A stretch of 20,237 nucleotides of DNA from CAIYYO01 sp049299895 (GTDB lineage: Archaea > Altiarchaeota > Altiarchaeia > IMC4 > QMZM01). Where the stretch lies: assembly GCA_049299895.1 (NCBI GenBank), contig JBAQYF010000027.1, positions 1-20,237 on the forward strand. Reading direction: 5' to 3'. Shown here piece by piece: positions 1-7,086 of this stretch (within the stretch, counting starts at the first letter, position 1; the number at the start of each line of letters is the position of its first letter). The position numbers were made by a program, and so were the translations under genes. A model generated the notes under the pieces. It was not told where the DNA came from, did not search any database, and worked only from the letters and a program-made list of their open reading frames with translations.

Positions 1-53
1 TCACTTAAAACCTTCAATTTAAAGTCCCGAGTGAACCTCCTACGTGACTCCAT
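1..53 (-). CDS. IS3-family transposase OrfA-like protein, N-terminal fragment
   Basis: The frame starts at the ATG whose complement is at 51-53 and runs off the window, giving MESRRRFTRDFKLKVLS. This matches the usual beginning of the small helix-turn-helix OrfA of IS3-family elements (HTH_Tnp_1), which opens with a basic stretch and an F(T/S)xxFK motif. OrfA supplies DNA binding and is normally made with OrfB, the DDE catalytic part, by frameshifting; OrfB is not in view. The call rests on 17 residues plus the terminal repeat, so the family is likely and the subgroup unknown. Confidence 0.65.
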   Translation of the reverse strand, partial: MESRRRFTRDFKLKVLS

Positions 54-125
54 TTATGCACCCCTTAAAATTATTTTCCCCTACAAAAACTTAACTACCT
101 GTCCACTTTAAGGGGCGCACTCCAA
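1..125 (-). mobile_element. Left copy of an IS3-family insertion sequence end (partial)
   Basis: This segment is the exact reverse complement of 20112-20236. Read on the minus strand it opens with TGGAGTGCGCCCC followed by TTAAAGTGGACA, which resembles the terminal inverted repeats of IS3-family elements such as IS2. It then runs through a short leader into the start of a transposase OrfA-like reading frame. The IS boundary is near 124/125; the rest of the element lies outside the window. Only one end is visible, so a target-site duplication cannot be checked. Confidence 0.8.
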
Positions 126-579
126 GGTCAAGTTCATCAATTAGGCTTCTTTCGATCTCTTTTCTCCCGGCAGCATCTAGAGTTCTAGTCTCACTAAAGA
201 ATAATTCAATCTTGTAGTTATTTTCAGATTCATTAAGAATGTACTTGTTAATCCTACAGTTTGTTATCCGACCACCAGTATAACAGTTCCTTGGGCTAAT
301 ATTACCATAGTTTGCATTAAACCTATCTCGTAAATCCTCCGATTCTCCAGCATATTTGGAACTCCCATTTACTGAAATGATATAAACCCCCTGCGCCCCA
401 TTATAACCAGTAGGTATAGAGAATTTACAAAAATAGCCTCGCCCATCATTGTGTATTTTCCGGTTTTTTACGTTGTCATAGCGCTTCTGGGGGGAATATC
501 TCTTTATTTTGCCATTTTCAGTTATAGGTAGGATATCACAAACTTTACAGAAAGTTCTGTTTCCAAATATTTTAGTCAT
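91..579 (-). CDS. GIY-YIG nuclease domain protein, C-terminus replaced by IS sequence
   Basis: The protein is 162 residues. A short N-terminal part has one CxxC (CKVC), then a GIY-YIG core: GVYIISV for GIY, KYAGES for YIG, and DLRDRF with the conserved arginine. The segment NISPRNCYTGGRITNCRI follows, and an ERSLIDEL helix could supply the catalytic glutamate. The last ten residues, GVRPLKWTGS, are encoded by the IS end, so the native tail is gone. Family members usually end in a short segment with a conserved asparagine, which is missing here. The gene is probably disabled or impaired. A TATA-like box sits about 28 nt upstream of the ATG, which suggests a leaderless transcript. The substrate is unknown. 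Confidence 0.8.
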   Translation of the reverse strand: MTKIFGNRTFCKVCDILPITENGKIKRYSPQKRYDNVKNRKIHNDGRGYFCKFSIPTGYNGAQGVYIISVNGSSKYAGESEDLRDRFNANYGNISPRNCYTGGRITNCRINKYILNESENNYKIELFFSETRTLDAAGRKEIERSLIDELDLGVRPLKWTGS

Positions 580-602
580 TTTGATGCATGAAAACTATAA
601 GG

Positions 603-612
603 AATATATTTT
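603..612 (-). promoter_or_regulatory. Probable TATA box of the GIY-YIG gene
   Basis: The minus strand reads AAAATATATT, centred about 28 nt before the ATG at 579. That is the archaeal TATA-to-start distance for a leaderless transcript. No ribosome binding site is seen. Confidence 0.5.
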
Positions 613-641
613 CGTGCGATTAAAACGCATCACAGCGTTCA

Positions 642-741
642 GAGGGGTCTTCAGACCCCTCGAGGGGGGGTCAGGATGGCCCCTGCGGGGACATGAAAGC
701 TTCGCTTTCAAACCTAAAACGGGGGAGGGGGCCCCCCCCTC
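642..741. repeat. Cluster of three hairpins in a GC-rich intergenic region
   Basis: Three inverted repeats stand in a row. An 8-bp stem, GAGGGGTC/GACCCCTC with a TTCA loop, lies at 642-661. A 7-bp stem, TGAAAGC/GCTTTCA, lies at 694-710. A G-run/C-run pair lies at 725-741. A weaker CCCC/GGGG pair lies near 680-690. The region separates the divergent GIY-YIG and purP genes, so it is not a simple terminator of either. No start signal or coding pattern convinces me here; it may be a structured repeat or a small RNA. Confidence 0.55.
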
Positions 742-787
742 TGCGGTTTGGTTTTATTCTCTGAAATGAGTATTCTTAAAGAGTAAA

Positions 788-1942
788 ATGATCAAGAGAG
801 AAGTTATCGCCGAGAAGGTCGCAGGCTATGATCTGAAAGAGATTCGCGTGGGATCGGTCGCGTCTCATTCCGCGCTTGACGTCGCCGATGGCGCAGTTGA
901 GGAAGGGTTTAAGACGGTTCTTTACTGCCAGAAGGGCAGGGAGAAGACTTATTCAAAGTATTTCAAGGCCAAACGCGTAGAGGGGAAGATCGTCCGGGGC
1001 ATGGTCGACGAATGCGTCGTATACGACAGGTTCGATAAGATGCTCGATAAGAAGGAGCAGGACCGGATGCTTTCTTCGAATGTTTTGTTTGTTCCCAACC
1101 GTTCTTTTACGTCTTATGTCGCAATCGATCGCATAGAGAATGAATTTGCGGTTCCCATTGTGGGGAGCAGGAACATGCTTCGAAGCGAGGAAAGAGGCGA
1201 AAAACAGGATTATTACTGGCTTTTGGAGAAGGCAGGCCTGCCTTTCCCGGAGAAAATAGAGGATCCGAAGGACATTGACGCCCTTGTCGTCGTGAAGCTA
1301 CACCACGCGAAGAAGAAACTCGAGAGGGGGTTTTTCACTGCCGCATCTTACGGGGAATACCTGGAGAAGTCGAAGAGTTTGATAAAGCAGGGCGTGATCA
1401 CCGAAGACGCGCTTACTGGGGCGCGTATCGAGAGGTACATTATCGGCCCGGTCTTTAACCTGGATTTCTTCTATTCGCCGCTTGAAGAGGAGATGGAGAA
1501 ACTCGAACTCCTGGGCGTTGACTGGCGTTTTGAGTCGTCACTTGACGGGCATGTGCGCCTGCCTGCGGCGCAGCAATTGACCCTGAATGAGAAGCAGAGG
1601 ATACCGGAATACACTGTCTGCGGGCACAATTCCTCAACTATCAGGGAGAGCCTGCTTGAGAAGGTCTTTGACATGGCGGAAAAATACGTCAAAGCATCCC
1701 AGGAACATTATAAGCCGGGAGTTATCGGCCCGTTCTGCCTGCAGACATGCGTTGACAAGGACAATAATTTCTATGTCTACGATGTTGCTCCCAGAGTGGG
1801 CGGAGGCACGAACGTTCATATGGCGGTCGGGCACCCGTATGGTAATTCCCTTTGGAGGGGCCGCGTCTCATCCGGGAGGAGGATCGCAATGGAGATCAGG
1901 CGCGCAATAGAAGAAGATCGGCTGGATGAGATCGTTACCTAA
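788..1942 (+). CDS. PurP-like ATP-grasp protein, divergent paralogue
   Basis: The 384-residue protein is homologous along its length to the next gene and to archaeal PurP, the formate- and ATP-dependent enzyme that converts AICAR to FAICAR in purine synthesis. Conserved features include ASHSAL near residue 27, the YSPL segment, GPFCLQ and the C-terminal VAPRVGGGTN. Two signature regions have drifted: the usual HGSFVEYVG is NRSFTSYVA near residue 104, and the glycine-rich KFPGAKGG loop is KLHHAKKK near residue 170. This suggests altered or lost ATP binding, perhaps a regulatory or hetero-oligomeric partner of the second PurP. The next gene begins 2 nt after its stop, so the two are certainly co-transcribed. 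Confidence 0.8.
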   Translation: MIKREVIAEKVAGYDLKEIRVGSVASHSALDVADGAVEEGFKTVLYCQKGREKTYSKYFKAKRVEGKIVRGMVDECVVYDRFDKMLDKKEQDRMLSSNVLFVPNRSFTSYVAIDRIENEFAVPIVGSRNMLRSEERGEKQDYYWLLEKAGLPFPEKIEDPKDIDALVVVKLHHAKKKLERGFFTAASYGEYLEKSKSLIKQGVITEDALTGARIERYIIGPVFNLDFFYSPLEEEMEKLELLGVDWRFESSLDGHVRLPAAQQLTLNEKQRIPEYTVCGHNSSTIRESLLEKVFDMAEKYVKASQEHYKPGVIGPFCLQTCVDKDNNFYVYDVAPRVGGGTNVHMAVGHPYGNSLWRGRVSSGRRIAMEIRRAIEEDRLDEIVT

Positions 1943-1944
1943 AA

Positions 1945-3006
1945 ATGATCACGAAGGAAGGCATAGACGAGGTTGTTGCAGGTTATAACCGCAAGAAGCT
2001 TACGGTCTGCACTTTGGGCAGCCACAGCGCTTTGCAGATAGCCAAGGGCGCAAGGGATGAGGGATTGCCTAATCTTTTGATCTGCACCAAGAAGAACAGC
2101 GCATTCTACAAGGAGTGGCCGGTTGTTGACGTAGTATTGACGGTTGATAATTATAAGGACGTTTTGTCGGATAAATTCCAAGAGGAACTGCGGGAAAGGA
2201 ACGCGGTGTTGGTGCCGCACGGTTCTTTTGTGGAATACGTCGGGGCTTCGAACATCCGGGAAAAATTGAACGTTCCGATGCTTGGGAGCAGGGTCGTTCT
2301 AGAATGGGAGTCCGACCGAAAGAAGCAGTTTAAATGGCTCAAAGAGGCCGGCGCAAGAACCCCAAGGGAATATATGAACCCGGAGGAGATAGACCGGCTC
2401 GTCATCGTCAAGTTCCCCGGGGCAAAGGGGGGCGCAGGTTATTTTCTTGCCAAAAACGAGAAGGAATTTACTTTGAAGATGAATTCTGTGAACCTGCCGG
2501 ATCCGGTCAAATCGGAGTGCATGATACAGGAGTATATCGTCGGCACCAGGTTTTACCCGCATTTCTTCTATTCGCCTCTTAACGACTCGCTGCAACTGCT
2601 GGGAATGGACATCAGATATGAGTCTAATGTTGACGGCCTGTCAAGGATACCTGAAGCAGTTGACATAGAGCCCAGTTACGTTGTCACCGGGAACATACCG
2701 GTCGTCATGCGGGAGTCTCTCCTGCCGGGTCTGATGGATCTTGGCAGGAACGTCGTTGCGGCGTCAAAGAAGCTCTTTTCTCCAGGGATGCTCGGGCCCT
2801 TCTGCCTGGAGATGGTCTGCACGCAGGAACTGGAATTCATATGCTTCGAGGTCTCGGCGCGCATCGTTGCCGGAACCAACGTATTCATAAACGGTTCGCC
2901 TTATTCAAGCCTGCTCTACGATGAGCCGATGAGCTGCGGGAGAAGGATAGCAAGAGAGATAAAGGATGCTTCCGCCAGTAAGAAACTCGAGGCGATCCTT
3001 TACTGA
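1945..3006 (+). CDS. purP: 5-formaminoimidazole-4-carboxamide ribonucleotide synthetase (FAICAR synthetase)
   Basis: The 353-residue protein has the standard PurP length and motifs. TLGSHSAL is at residues 23-30, PHGSFVEYVG at 91-100, and LEWESDRK at 119-126. The ATP-grasp loop KFPGAKGGAGYF is at 156-167. YSPLNDSLQLLGMDIRYESN and GPFCLEM follow, and the C-terminal FEVSARIVAGTN is intact. PurP ligates formate to AICAR using ATP, the archaeal substitute for the transformylase half of PurH. With all signature residues present this is the likely active copy, and the upstream gene the divergent one. It is the second gene of an operon whose later genes follow within 15 nt. Confidence 0.93.
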   Translation: MITKEGIDEVVAGYNRKKLTVCTLGSHSALQIAKGARDEGLPNLLICTKKNSAFYKEWPVVDVVLTVDNYKDVLSDKFQEELRERNAVLVPHGSFVEYVGASNIREKLNVPMLGSRVVLEWESDRKKQFKWLKEAGARTPREYMNPEEIDRLVIVKFPGAKGGAGYFLAKNEKEFTLKMNSVNLPDPVKSECMIQEYIVGTRFYPHFFYSPLNDSLQLLGMDIRYESNVDGLSRIPEAVDIEPSYVVTGNIPVVMRESLLPGLMDLGRNVVAASKKLFSPGMLGPFCLEMVCTQELEFICFEVSARIVAGTNVFINGSPYSSLLYDEPMSCGRRIAREIKDASASKKLEAILY

Positions 3007-3021
3007 ATTTGTAGGAAAAGA

Positions 3022-3537
3022 ATGGAACAGTCTAATATGAAGGTGCGGGTCGGATGCGACGCCATGCTGAGGGTCATTAAGGAGATAGATGAGAACGCGG
3101 AACTGCAGGAGCTCTTCGGGCATCCCGTTTCAGGAGCATTGGCCGTCATCGCGGAGAACGGCGACCTGGTGATAGAAGACGGCGGGGCAGTCACCTTATC
3201 AGAGGAACAGAAAGAGAAGTTTCTTTCGATCATGGGTTCGATAGTAAAACACCGCAGCCAGCATAAAAGCCCCGGCGGGAGCGACATTGAAAGGATCCGG
3301 ATCCGCTGCGACATACTCGCATCCATAATAAACGAGCTTGACCGGAACGGAGAGCTGAGGGCGATATTCGGAGGAAGCGTTTCCGAGGCATTGGTCGTGA
3401 TCGCCGAGGGAGACGACCTGAGAATAGAGGTCGGGGATTCCGTTAAGCTTACGGAGGGGCAGAGCAGCGTTTTTTTGGGCATCCTCAACAGGGTGGTCGA
3501 GAATAGAACGGCCATAGACGATAATCCGATTGCATAG
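3022..3537 (+). CDS. Hypothetical protein built from two tandem repeats
   Basis: I do not recognise this family. The 171 residues consist of two similar units joined by a polar linker (KHRSQHKSPGGSD). Unit one spans about residues 7-74 and unit two about 90-160. Both follow the pattern R(V/I)xCD, a helix with (V/I)I(K/N)E(I/L)D.N.EL, then (L/I)FG, VS.AL.VIAE, and a (V/K)(T/K)L(S/T)E/G segment ending in a helix. The start ATG follows AGGAAA, a plausible ribosome binding site. The gene lies 15 nt after purP, and the next gene starts 1 nt after its stop, so it belongs to the purine operon transcript. No signal peptide or membrane segment is seen. Function unknown. Confidence 0.75.
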   Translation: MEQSNMKVRVGCDAMLRVIKEIDENAELQELFGHPVSGALAVIAENGDLVIEDGGAVTLSEEQKEKFLSIMGSIVKHRSQHKSPGGSDIERIRIRCDILASIINELDRNGELRAIFGGSVSEALVVIAEGDDLRIEVGDSVKLTEGQSSVFLGILNRVVENRTAIDDNPIA

Positions 3538-3538
3538 T

Positions 3539-3835
3539 ATGACTCTTGAGTGCATACGGCAGGGCAAGGACGGCGTATACGTTGACATCCACGTTGTTCC
3601 GGGCTCAAAGAAAGAGGGTGCGGATTATGACGCCTTCGGTAAACGGCTGCGTCTCAAGATCAGGGCCCCCGCAGTTGACGGAAAGGCCAATAAGGGAGTC
3701 ATAGAATATTTTTCCGGGATATTTGGAGTGTGCGTTCTTGCGAGCGGTCCGGCATCCAGGAAGAAGACTGTTTTCATCCCTGGGATGGCGTATTCAGAGG
3801 TTTTAGGCCGCCTGGAGGAAAAGGTCGGGGATTGA
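3539..3835 (+). CDS. DUF167/YggU family protein
   Basis: The 98-residue protein matches the small YggU/DUF167 family: VDIHVVPGSKKEG near the start, RLRLKIRAPAVDGKANKGVIEYF in the middle, and SRKKTVFI near the end. The family is widespread in bacteria, archaea and eukaryotes, and its biochemical role is not settled. I chose the ATG at 3539, which lies 1 nt after the stop of the previous gene. A TTG at 3530 in the same frame would add three residues and overlap it. It closes the purP operon. Confidence 0.88.
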   Translation: MTLECIRQGKDGVYVDIHVVPGSKKEGADYDAFGKRLRLKIRAPAVDGKANKGVIEYFSGIFGVCVLASGPASRKKTVFIPGMAYSEVLGRLEEKVGD

Positions 3836-4108
3836 TCCCCATATTTATTAAACTAAACCCATATTTATTGCGTTATTAAATCTTCATTTAGGACCATATA
3901 GGAAAAAAGTCTTTTTAGGACTAGAAGAAAAACATAATCAACGAATCAATCAATACTCATATTAACCTGTTTGTTTTTATCCCCTAAGGGCAGATAAGTT
4001 GTAGTAGGAGTCAGAAAAGTTTTTCTTTTAGTTCTCTAAGTATCCTGTGCCGGCCCCATTGCGGATTTAGTTTCTGTTAAAAGATTAAACAAAAAAAAGG
4101 TGAACTAA
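3836..4108 (+). promoter_or_regulatory. AT-rich intergenic region upstream of dnaG
   Basis: About 270 nt with no credible gene. CCATATTTATT occurs twice, at 3839-3849 and 3859-3869, in phase with a 20-nt spacing; both are TATA-like. TTTAGGAC occurs twice nearby, around 3887 and 3915. If transcription starts after these boxes, dnaG has an unusually long leader of roughly 200 nt. A clear GGTGA ribosome binding site at 4099-4103 lies 5 nt before the dnaG ATG, in contrast with the leaderless promoters elsewhere in the window. Confidence 0.5.
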
Positions 4109-5380
4109 ATGGCAAAAGCACCAGCAGATATTACTAAATACAATATCTATGCGGACATCACAATAGACGGCGTGGTCGAAAAACCCGACGTCGTAGGAGC
4201 AATATTCGGACAATCCGAGGGATTACTCGGAGAAGGCCTTGAACTAAGAGACCTCCAAAAGACCGGAAGGATCGGCAGGATCGAAGTAGACATCAAGACC
4301 AAAGTCGGGAAATCGGCGGGTACGGTTATCGTGCCTTCGAGCCTGGACATGGTCGAGACCTCGATTATCGGCGCGGCTATCGAAACAGTAGACCGCGTCG
4401 GTCCGTGCAACGCTAAAATAGTTGTACGAGAAATAGAGGATGCTAGGAGCGCTAAGAGAAAGATCGTGATCAACAGGGCAAAGGAGCTCTTAAAGAAGCT
4501 GATGGATGAGGAGATACCTGAGAGCATGGAGCTGACAGAAGAGGTTAAGAAATCCGTGCAGCTATCGGAGATAGCCTCGTTTGACGGCTTGCCTGCAGGG
4601 CCCGGAATAGCCACCGCCGATTCGATAATTATCGTTGAAGGCAGGGCGGACGTTCTGAACCTGCTTAAATGCGGGATAAAGAACGTTATCGCGGTAGGCG
4701 GAACGAATATTCCCAAGCAGGTCATTGACTTATCCAAGGAGAAGACGTCGATTGCCTTCCTGGACGGAGACCGCGGCGGAGACATCATATTGAAGGAACT
4801 GGCCCAGGTAACGGACATAGACTTCGTTGCAAGGACTCCCAGGGGGAAAGAAGTAGAGGAATTGACAAAGAAGGAAGTTGTCATGACCCTCCGAAGAAAG
4901 GTCCCGTTGAGCCAGCTAAAGGGATACAGCGAAAAAGACGGCGAGGAAGGGGAATCTGCGCCACAGCAACAGAATGGCCAAACCGGACAGAACATGGGAC
5001 AGAGACCGCCTATACAGCAGCAGGGCCAGGGAATGCAACAGCAGCAGAGACCTTCCACGGGGCAATCGCTTCAGCCCGGGTCTGGGATGCAGCCGCAGCA
5101 GCCGAGCAATAACGGAAAGATGCTTTCACTCCTGAGGGAGGTAAAAGGGAAGCTTACTGCGAGATTGTATGACAAGAACCTGGAGCAGATAACGGAGATA
5201 GAAATAAAGGACCTTGTCCCAAGCCTAAAAGACGTGCAGCCCTACTGCGTCGTCTTCGACGGCATCGTGACCCAGAGGCTGATAGACGCCGCCGCGGAGA
5301 GCGGGGTTGCCTGCATCGTCGGGATAAACAAGTCAGACGTCTCCAATCCGAGGAGTATAAAGATCCTCACAGAAAGATAA
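4109..5380 (+). CDS. dnaG: Archaeal DnaG-type protein with TOPRIM domain
   Basis: The 423-residue protein matches archaeal DnaG, a bacterial-primase-like protein that is also a subunit of the archaeal exosome with Csl4. The N-terminal region (1-165) carries the typical KYNIYADITIDGVVEKPDVVGAIFGQSEGLLG stretch, quoted here only as its start and end motifs KYNIYADI and EGLLG. The TOPRIM glutamate is in EGRADVLNLLK near residue 176, and the metal-binding DGDRGG is near 219. A glutamine-rich linker covers about 283-335, and a conserved C-terminal domain (about 337-423) follows. The start is fixed by GGTGA 5 nt upstream. A long T-rich tract after the stop should end the transcript. Confidence 0.93.
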   Translation: MAKAPADITKYNIYADITIDGVVEKPDVVGAIFGQSEGLLGEGLELRDLQKTGRIGRIEVDIKTKVGKSAGTVIVPSSLDMVETSIIGAAIETVDRVGPCNAKIVVREIEDARSAKRKIVINRAKELLKKLMDEEIPESMELTEEVKKSVQLSEIASFDGLPAGPGIATADSIIIVEGRADVLNLLKCGIKNVIAVGGTNIPKQVIDLSKEKTSIAFLDGDRGGDIILKELAQVTDIDFVARTPRGKEVEELTKKEVVMTLRRKVPLSQLKGYSEKDGEEGESAPQQQNGQTGQNMGQRPPIQQQGQGMQQQQRPSTGQSLQPGSGMQPQQPSNNGKMLSLLREVKGKLTARLYDKNLEQITEIEIKDLVPSLKDVQPYCVVFDGIVTQRLIDAAAESGVACIVGINKSDVSNPRSIKILTER

Positions 5381-5430
5381 TTTTTATCTCTTCTTTCTGT
5401 TTTTTTATTTTTCTTCTTTTCATTTATTTT
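5381..5430 (+). terminator. T-rich archaeal terminator after dnaG
   Basis: About 50 nt directly after the dnaG stop are mostly T, with runs of 5 and 7, and no hairpin. Archaeal RNA polymerase typically terminates at such tracts. Confidence 0.65.
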
Positions 5431-5441
5431 GTTTCCCGCCG

Positions 5442-5450
5442 TTATTATTT
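5442..5450 (+). promoter_or_regulatory. Probable TATA box of the LonB-like gene
   Basis: TTATTATTT is centred about 30 nt before the ATG at 5476, and no ribosome binding site lies close to the start. This suggests a leaderless transcript. Confidence 0.4.
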
Positions 5451-5475
5451 CTAGGGAGCTCTTTTTTCTCACAAG

Positions 5476-6933
5476 ATGTTTTTGGACGACATAGCTGACA
5501 GCAGGGACATAAAGATACCCAAGAACGCGATAGATAGAATAATCGGACAGGTGCGCGCGGTCGAGAAGGTAAAAATAGCCATACGCCAGCGCAGACACCT
5601 CCTTTTCGTCGGCCCCCCCGGGGTAGGTAAGAGCATGCTGGCACAAGCCCTTGCATTGAACCTGGCCAAGCCCACGCACGAAGTCAGGGTGATGCACAAT
5701 GAGAACGAACCAGAGCGACCGATACTGGAGGTCGTATCAAAAGAACAAGCAGAAAACGAAGCCGCTGCGGGACCAACCGCAAAAGGCATGCTGCTCTCAC
5801 CCAAGGAAGTGCCTTTCTTTGTCGCAGAGCAGCTAGGCTTCAGGTGCACCACGTGCGGCGCTCTGAGCAGCGACCGCGAGATGATATGCCCCGGCTGCGG
5901 CGTGAACAAATACGCGACCAGATCCATGGGAGACCGCTCGCCTTTCAGCGACATAATCACCGAAGTATTCGACTACTCGCTCACCCGCCCGGAGAAAGAA
6001 GTACAGATAACCCGGACAGATAAAAACGGCAGGGAGACAATACTCATCTACCGCAAAGTAGAAGGAGGAAGAATACAGGCAATAGACAAGGCCTCGCTTG
6101 ACGCGCCCAAGAGGGTCGAACGGAAAAAGAAGGTGATCATCCCCCTGAACAGGATACCCTTCGTACAGGCAACGGGCGCATCCGAAACAGAGCTACTGGG
6201 AGACGTGAGGCACGACCCGTTCGGAAGCCACCCGGAGATAGGAACCCCCGCATATATGAGGGTCATACCGGGCGCCGTGCATGAAGCGCATGAGGGCGTC
6301 CTCTTCATAGACGAATTACCCCAGATACAGCACCTGCAGAGTTTCATACTGACTGCGATGCAGGAAAAGAAATTCCCGATAACAGGACGTAACCCGCAAT
6401 CAGCGGGAGCATCCGTGAAAGTCGCGAACGTGCCGTGCGACTTCATATTCGTAGGCGCATGCAACATGGGAGACGTGGAAAAGATAATACAACCCCTGCG
6501 CTCAAGGATCTTGGGAGAGGGTTATGAAATCCTCCTTGACACAACCATGCCGGACACTGAGGGAAACCGTCTGGCACTGGCACAATTCGTGGCCCAGGAA
6601 ATAGAGAGGGATAAACGGATCCCGCCCGCAAGCAGGGAGGCAATAGAGGAGATAATAAAGGAAGCACGGAACCGGGCATTCACAATAGACGGGCAACGGG
6701 GGGTTCTGACCCTGCGCCTCAGGGACCTCGGAGGGATCATCCGATTCGCAGGAGACTTGGCCAAGATTGAAGAATCGCTTCTGATAGAAAAAAATCACAT
6801 AACCAGGGGCGTCCTGGAAGCCCGCCCGGTAGAGTACCAGATACAGGAAAGCTACGGCTCCCTGTGGAAAGGCATGGGAAAGGACTCCGGCCTGGGTATG
6901 AAGGATGAGGGGCAGGAAAGAGGCTATAGATAG
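5476..6933 (+). CDS. LonB-like AAA+ ATPase with zinc ribbon and without protease domain
   Basis: The 485-residue protein follows archaeal LonB through the ATPase part. Walker A (GPPGVGKS) is at about 46-53, Walker B (VLFIDEL) at 275-281, and ALPHA-subdomain motifs such as LTLRLRDLGG near 415-425. RSRI near 343 can supply the arginine finger. LETTER-for-letter LonB blocks include LLGDVRHDPF and TAMQEKKFPITG. Where LonB has its membrane insertion there is instead a zinc ribbon with C124, C127, C138 and C141 and no hydrophobic helix. The protein ends soon after the ATPase module, so the Ser/Lys protease domain is absent, and nothing downstream encodes it. It is probably a cytosolic remodelling ATPase; the substrate is unknown. 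An active-protease annotation would be wrong. Confidence 0.85.
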   Translation: MFLDDIADSRDIKIPKNAIDRIIGQVRAVEKVKIAIRQRRHLLFVGPPGVGKSMLAQALALNLAKPTHEVRVMHNENEPERPILEVVSKEQAENEAAAGPTAKGMLLSPKEVPFFVAEQLGFRCTTCGALSSDREMICPGCGVNKYATRSMGDRSPFSDIITEVFDYSLTRPEKEVQITRTDKNGRETILIYRKVEGGRIQAIDKASLDAPKRVERKKKVIIPLNRIPFVQATGASETELLGDVRHDPFGSHPEIGTPAYMRVIPGAVHEAHEGVLFIDELPQIQHLQSFILTAMQEKKFPITGRNPQSAGASVKVANVPCDFIFVGACNMGDVEKIIQPLRSRILGEGYEILLDTTMPDTEGNRLALAQFVAQEIERDKRIPPASREAIEEIIKEARNRAFTIDGQRGVLTLRLRDLGGIIRFAGDLAKIEESLLIEKNHITRGVLEARPVEYQIQESYGSLWKGMGKDSGLGMKDEGQERGYR

Positions 6934-6975
6934 GTTTCCGGCCGGGGAGGGGGGTCATTTCCTGTATTCGGGGCG

Positions 6976-7006
6976 TTTTTCCTGCCTCTTGCCGGGCCAG
7001 GAAAAA
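6976..7006. repeat. Inverted repeat after the LonB-like gene
   Basis: A 9-bp perfect stem, TTTTTCCTG/CAGGAAAAA, encloses a 13-nt GC-rich loop about 45 nt after the stop at 6933, and is followed by more A residues. It could help end transcription, but no T-tract follows on the + strand. Confidence 0.4.
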
Positions 7007-7033
7007 AAACAAACCAATAAAAAAAATGTTTGA

Positions 7034-7080
7034 TTAGCCGGAAATATGTGGGTGTCTCACTGCCCGCCTTTAGGACTACA
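7034..7080 (+). repeat. Short repeat family, long copy E3
   Basis: This copy ends in GCCTTTAGGACTACA (7066-7080), shared exactly with 7635-7649. The preceding TCTCACTGC and a CCGGAAA segment are shared with that copy too. It lies just upstream of the orphan gene at 7087, whose ATG is 6 nt after it. Confidence 0.7.
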
Positions 7081-7086
7081 AATAAA

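Noticed and set aside
509..769. An 86-codon + strand frame across the GIY-YIG 5' end and the hairpin cluster
   Set aside because: It overlaps a recognised gene on the other strand and is translated largely from hairpins and G/C runs. No start signal or known motif.
3000..3608. A 202-codon minus-strand frame opposite the two-repeat protein
   Set aside because: The + strand frame has the internal repeats, a ribosome binding site and operon spacing. The antisense frame is Ser-rich shadow.
4147..5058. A 303-codon minus-strand frame inside dnaG
   Set aside because: Antisense to a clear gene; its Cys- and Ser-rich sequence is the complement of the Q-rich linker and of conserved dnaG codons.
5469..5960. 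A minus-strand frame opposite the start of the LonB-like gene
   Set aside because: Antisense to the Walker A region of a clearly homologous protein.
7030..7086. A TTG start for the orphan gene, adding 19 residues
   Set aside because: The extra codons are the sequence of repeat copy E3, which also occurs in a non-coding context at 7593-7649.
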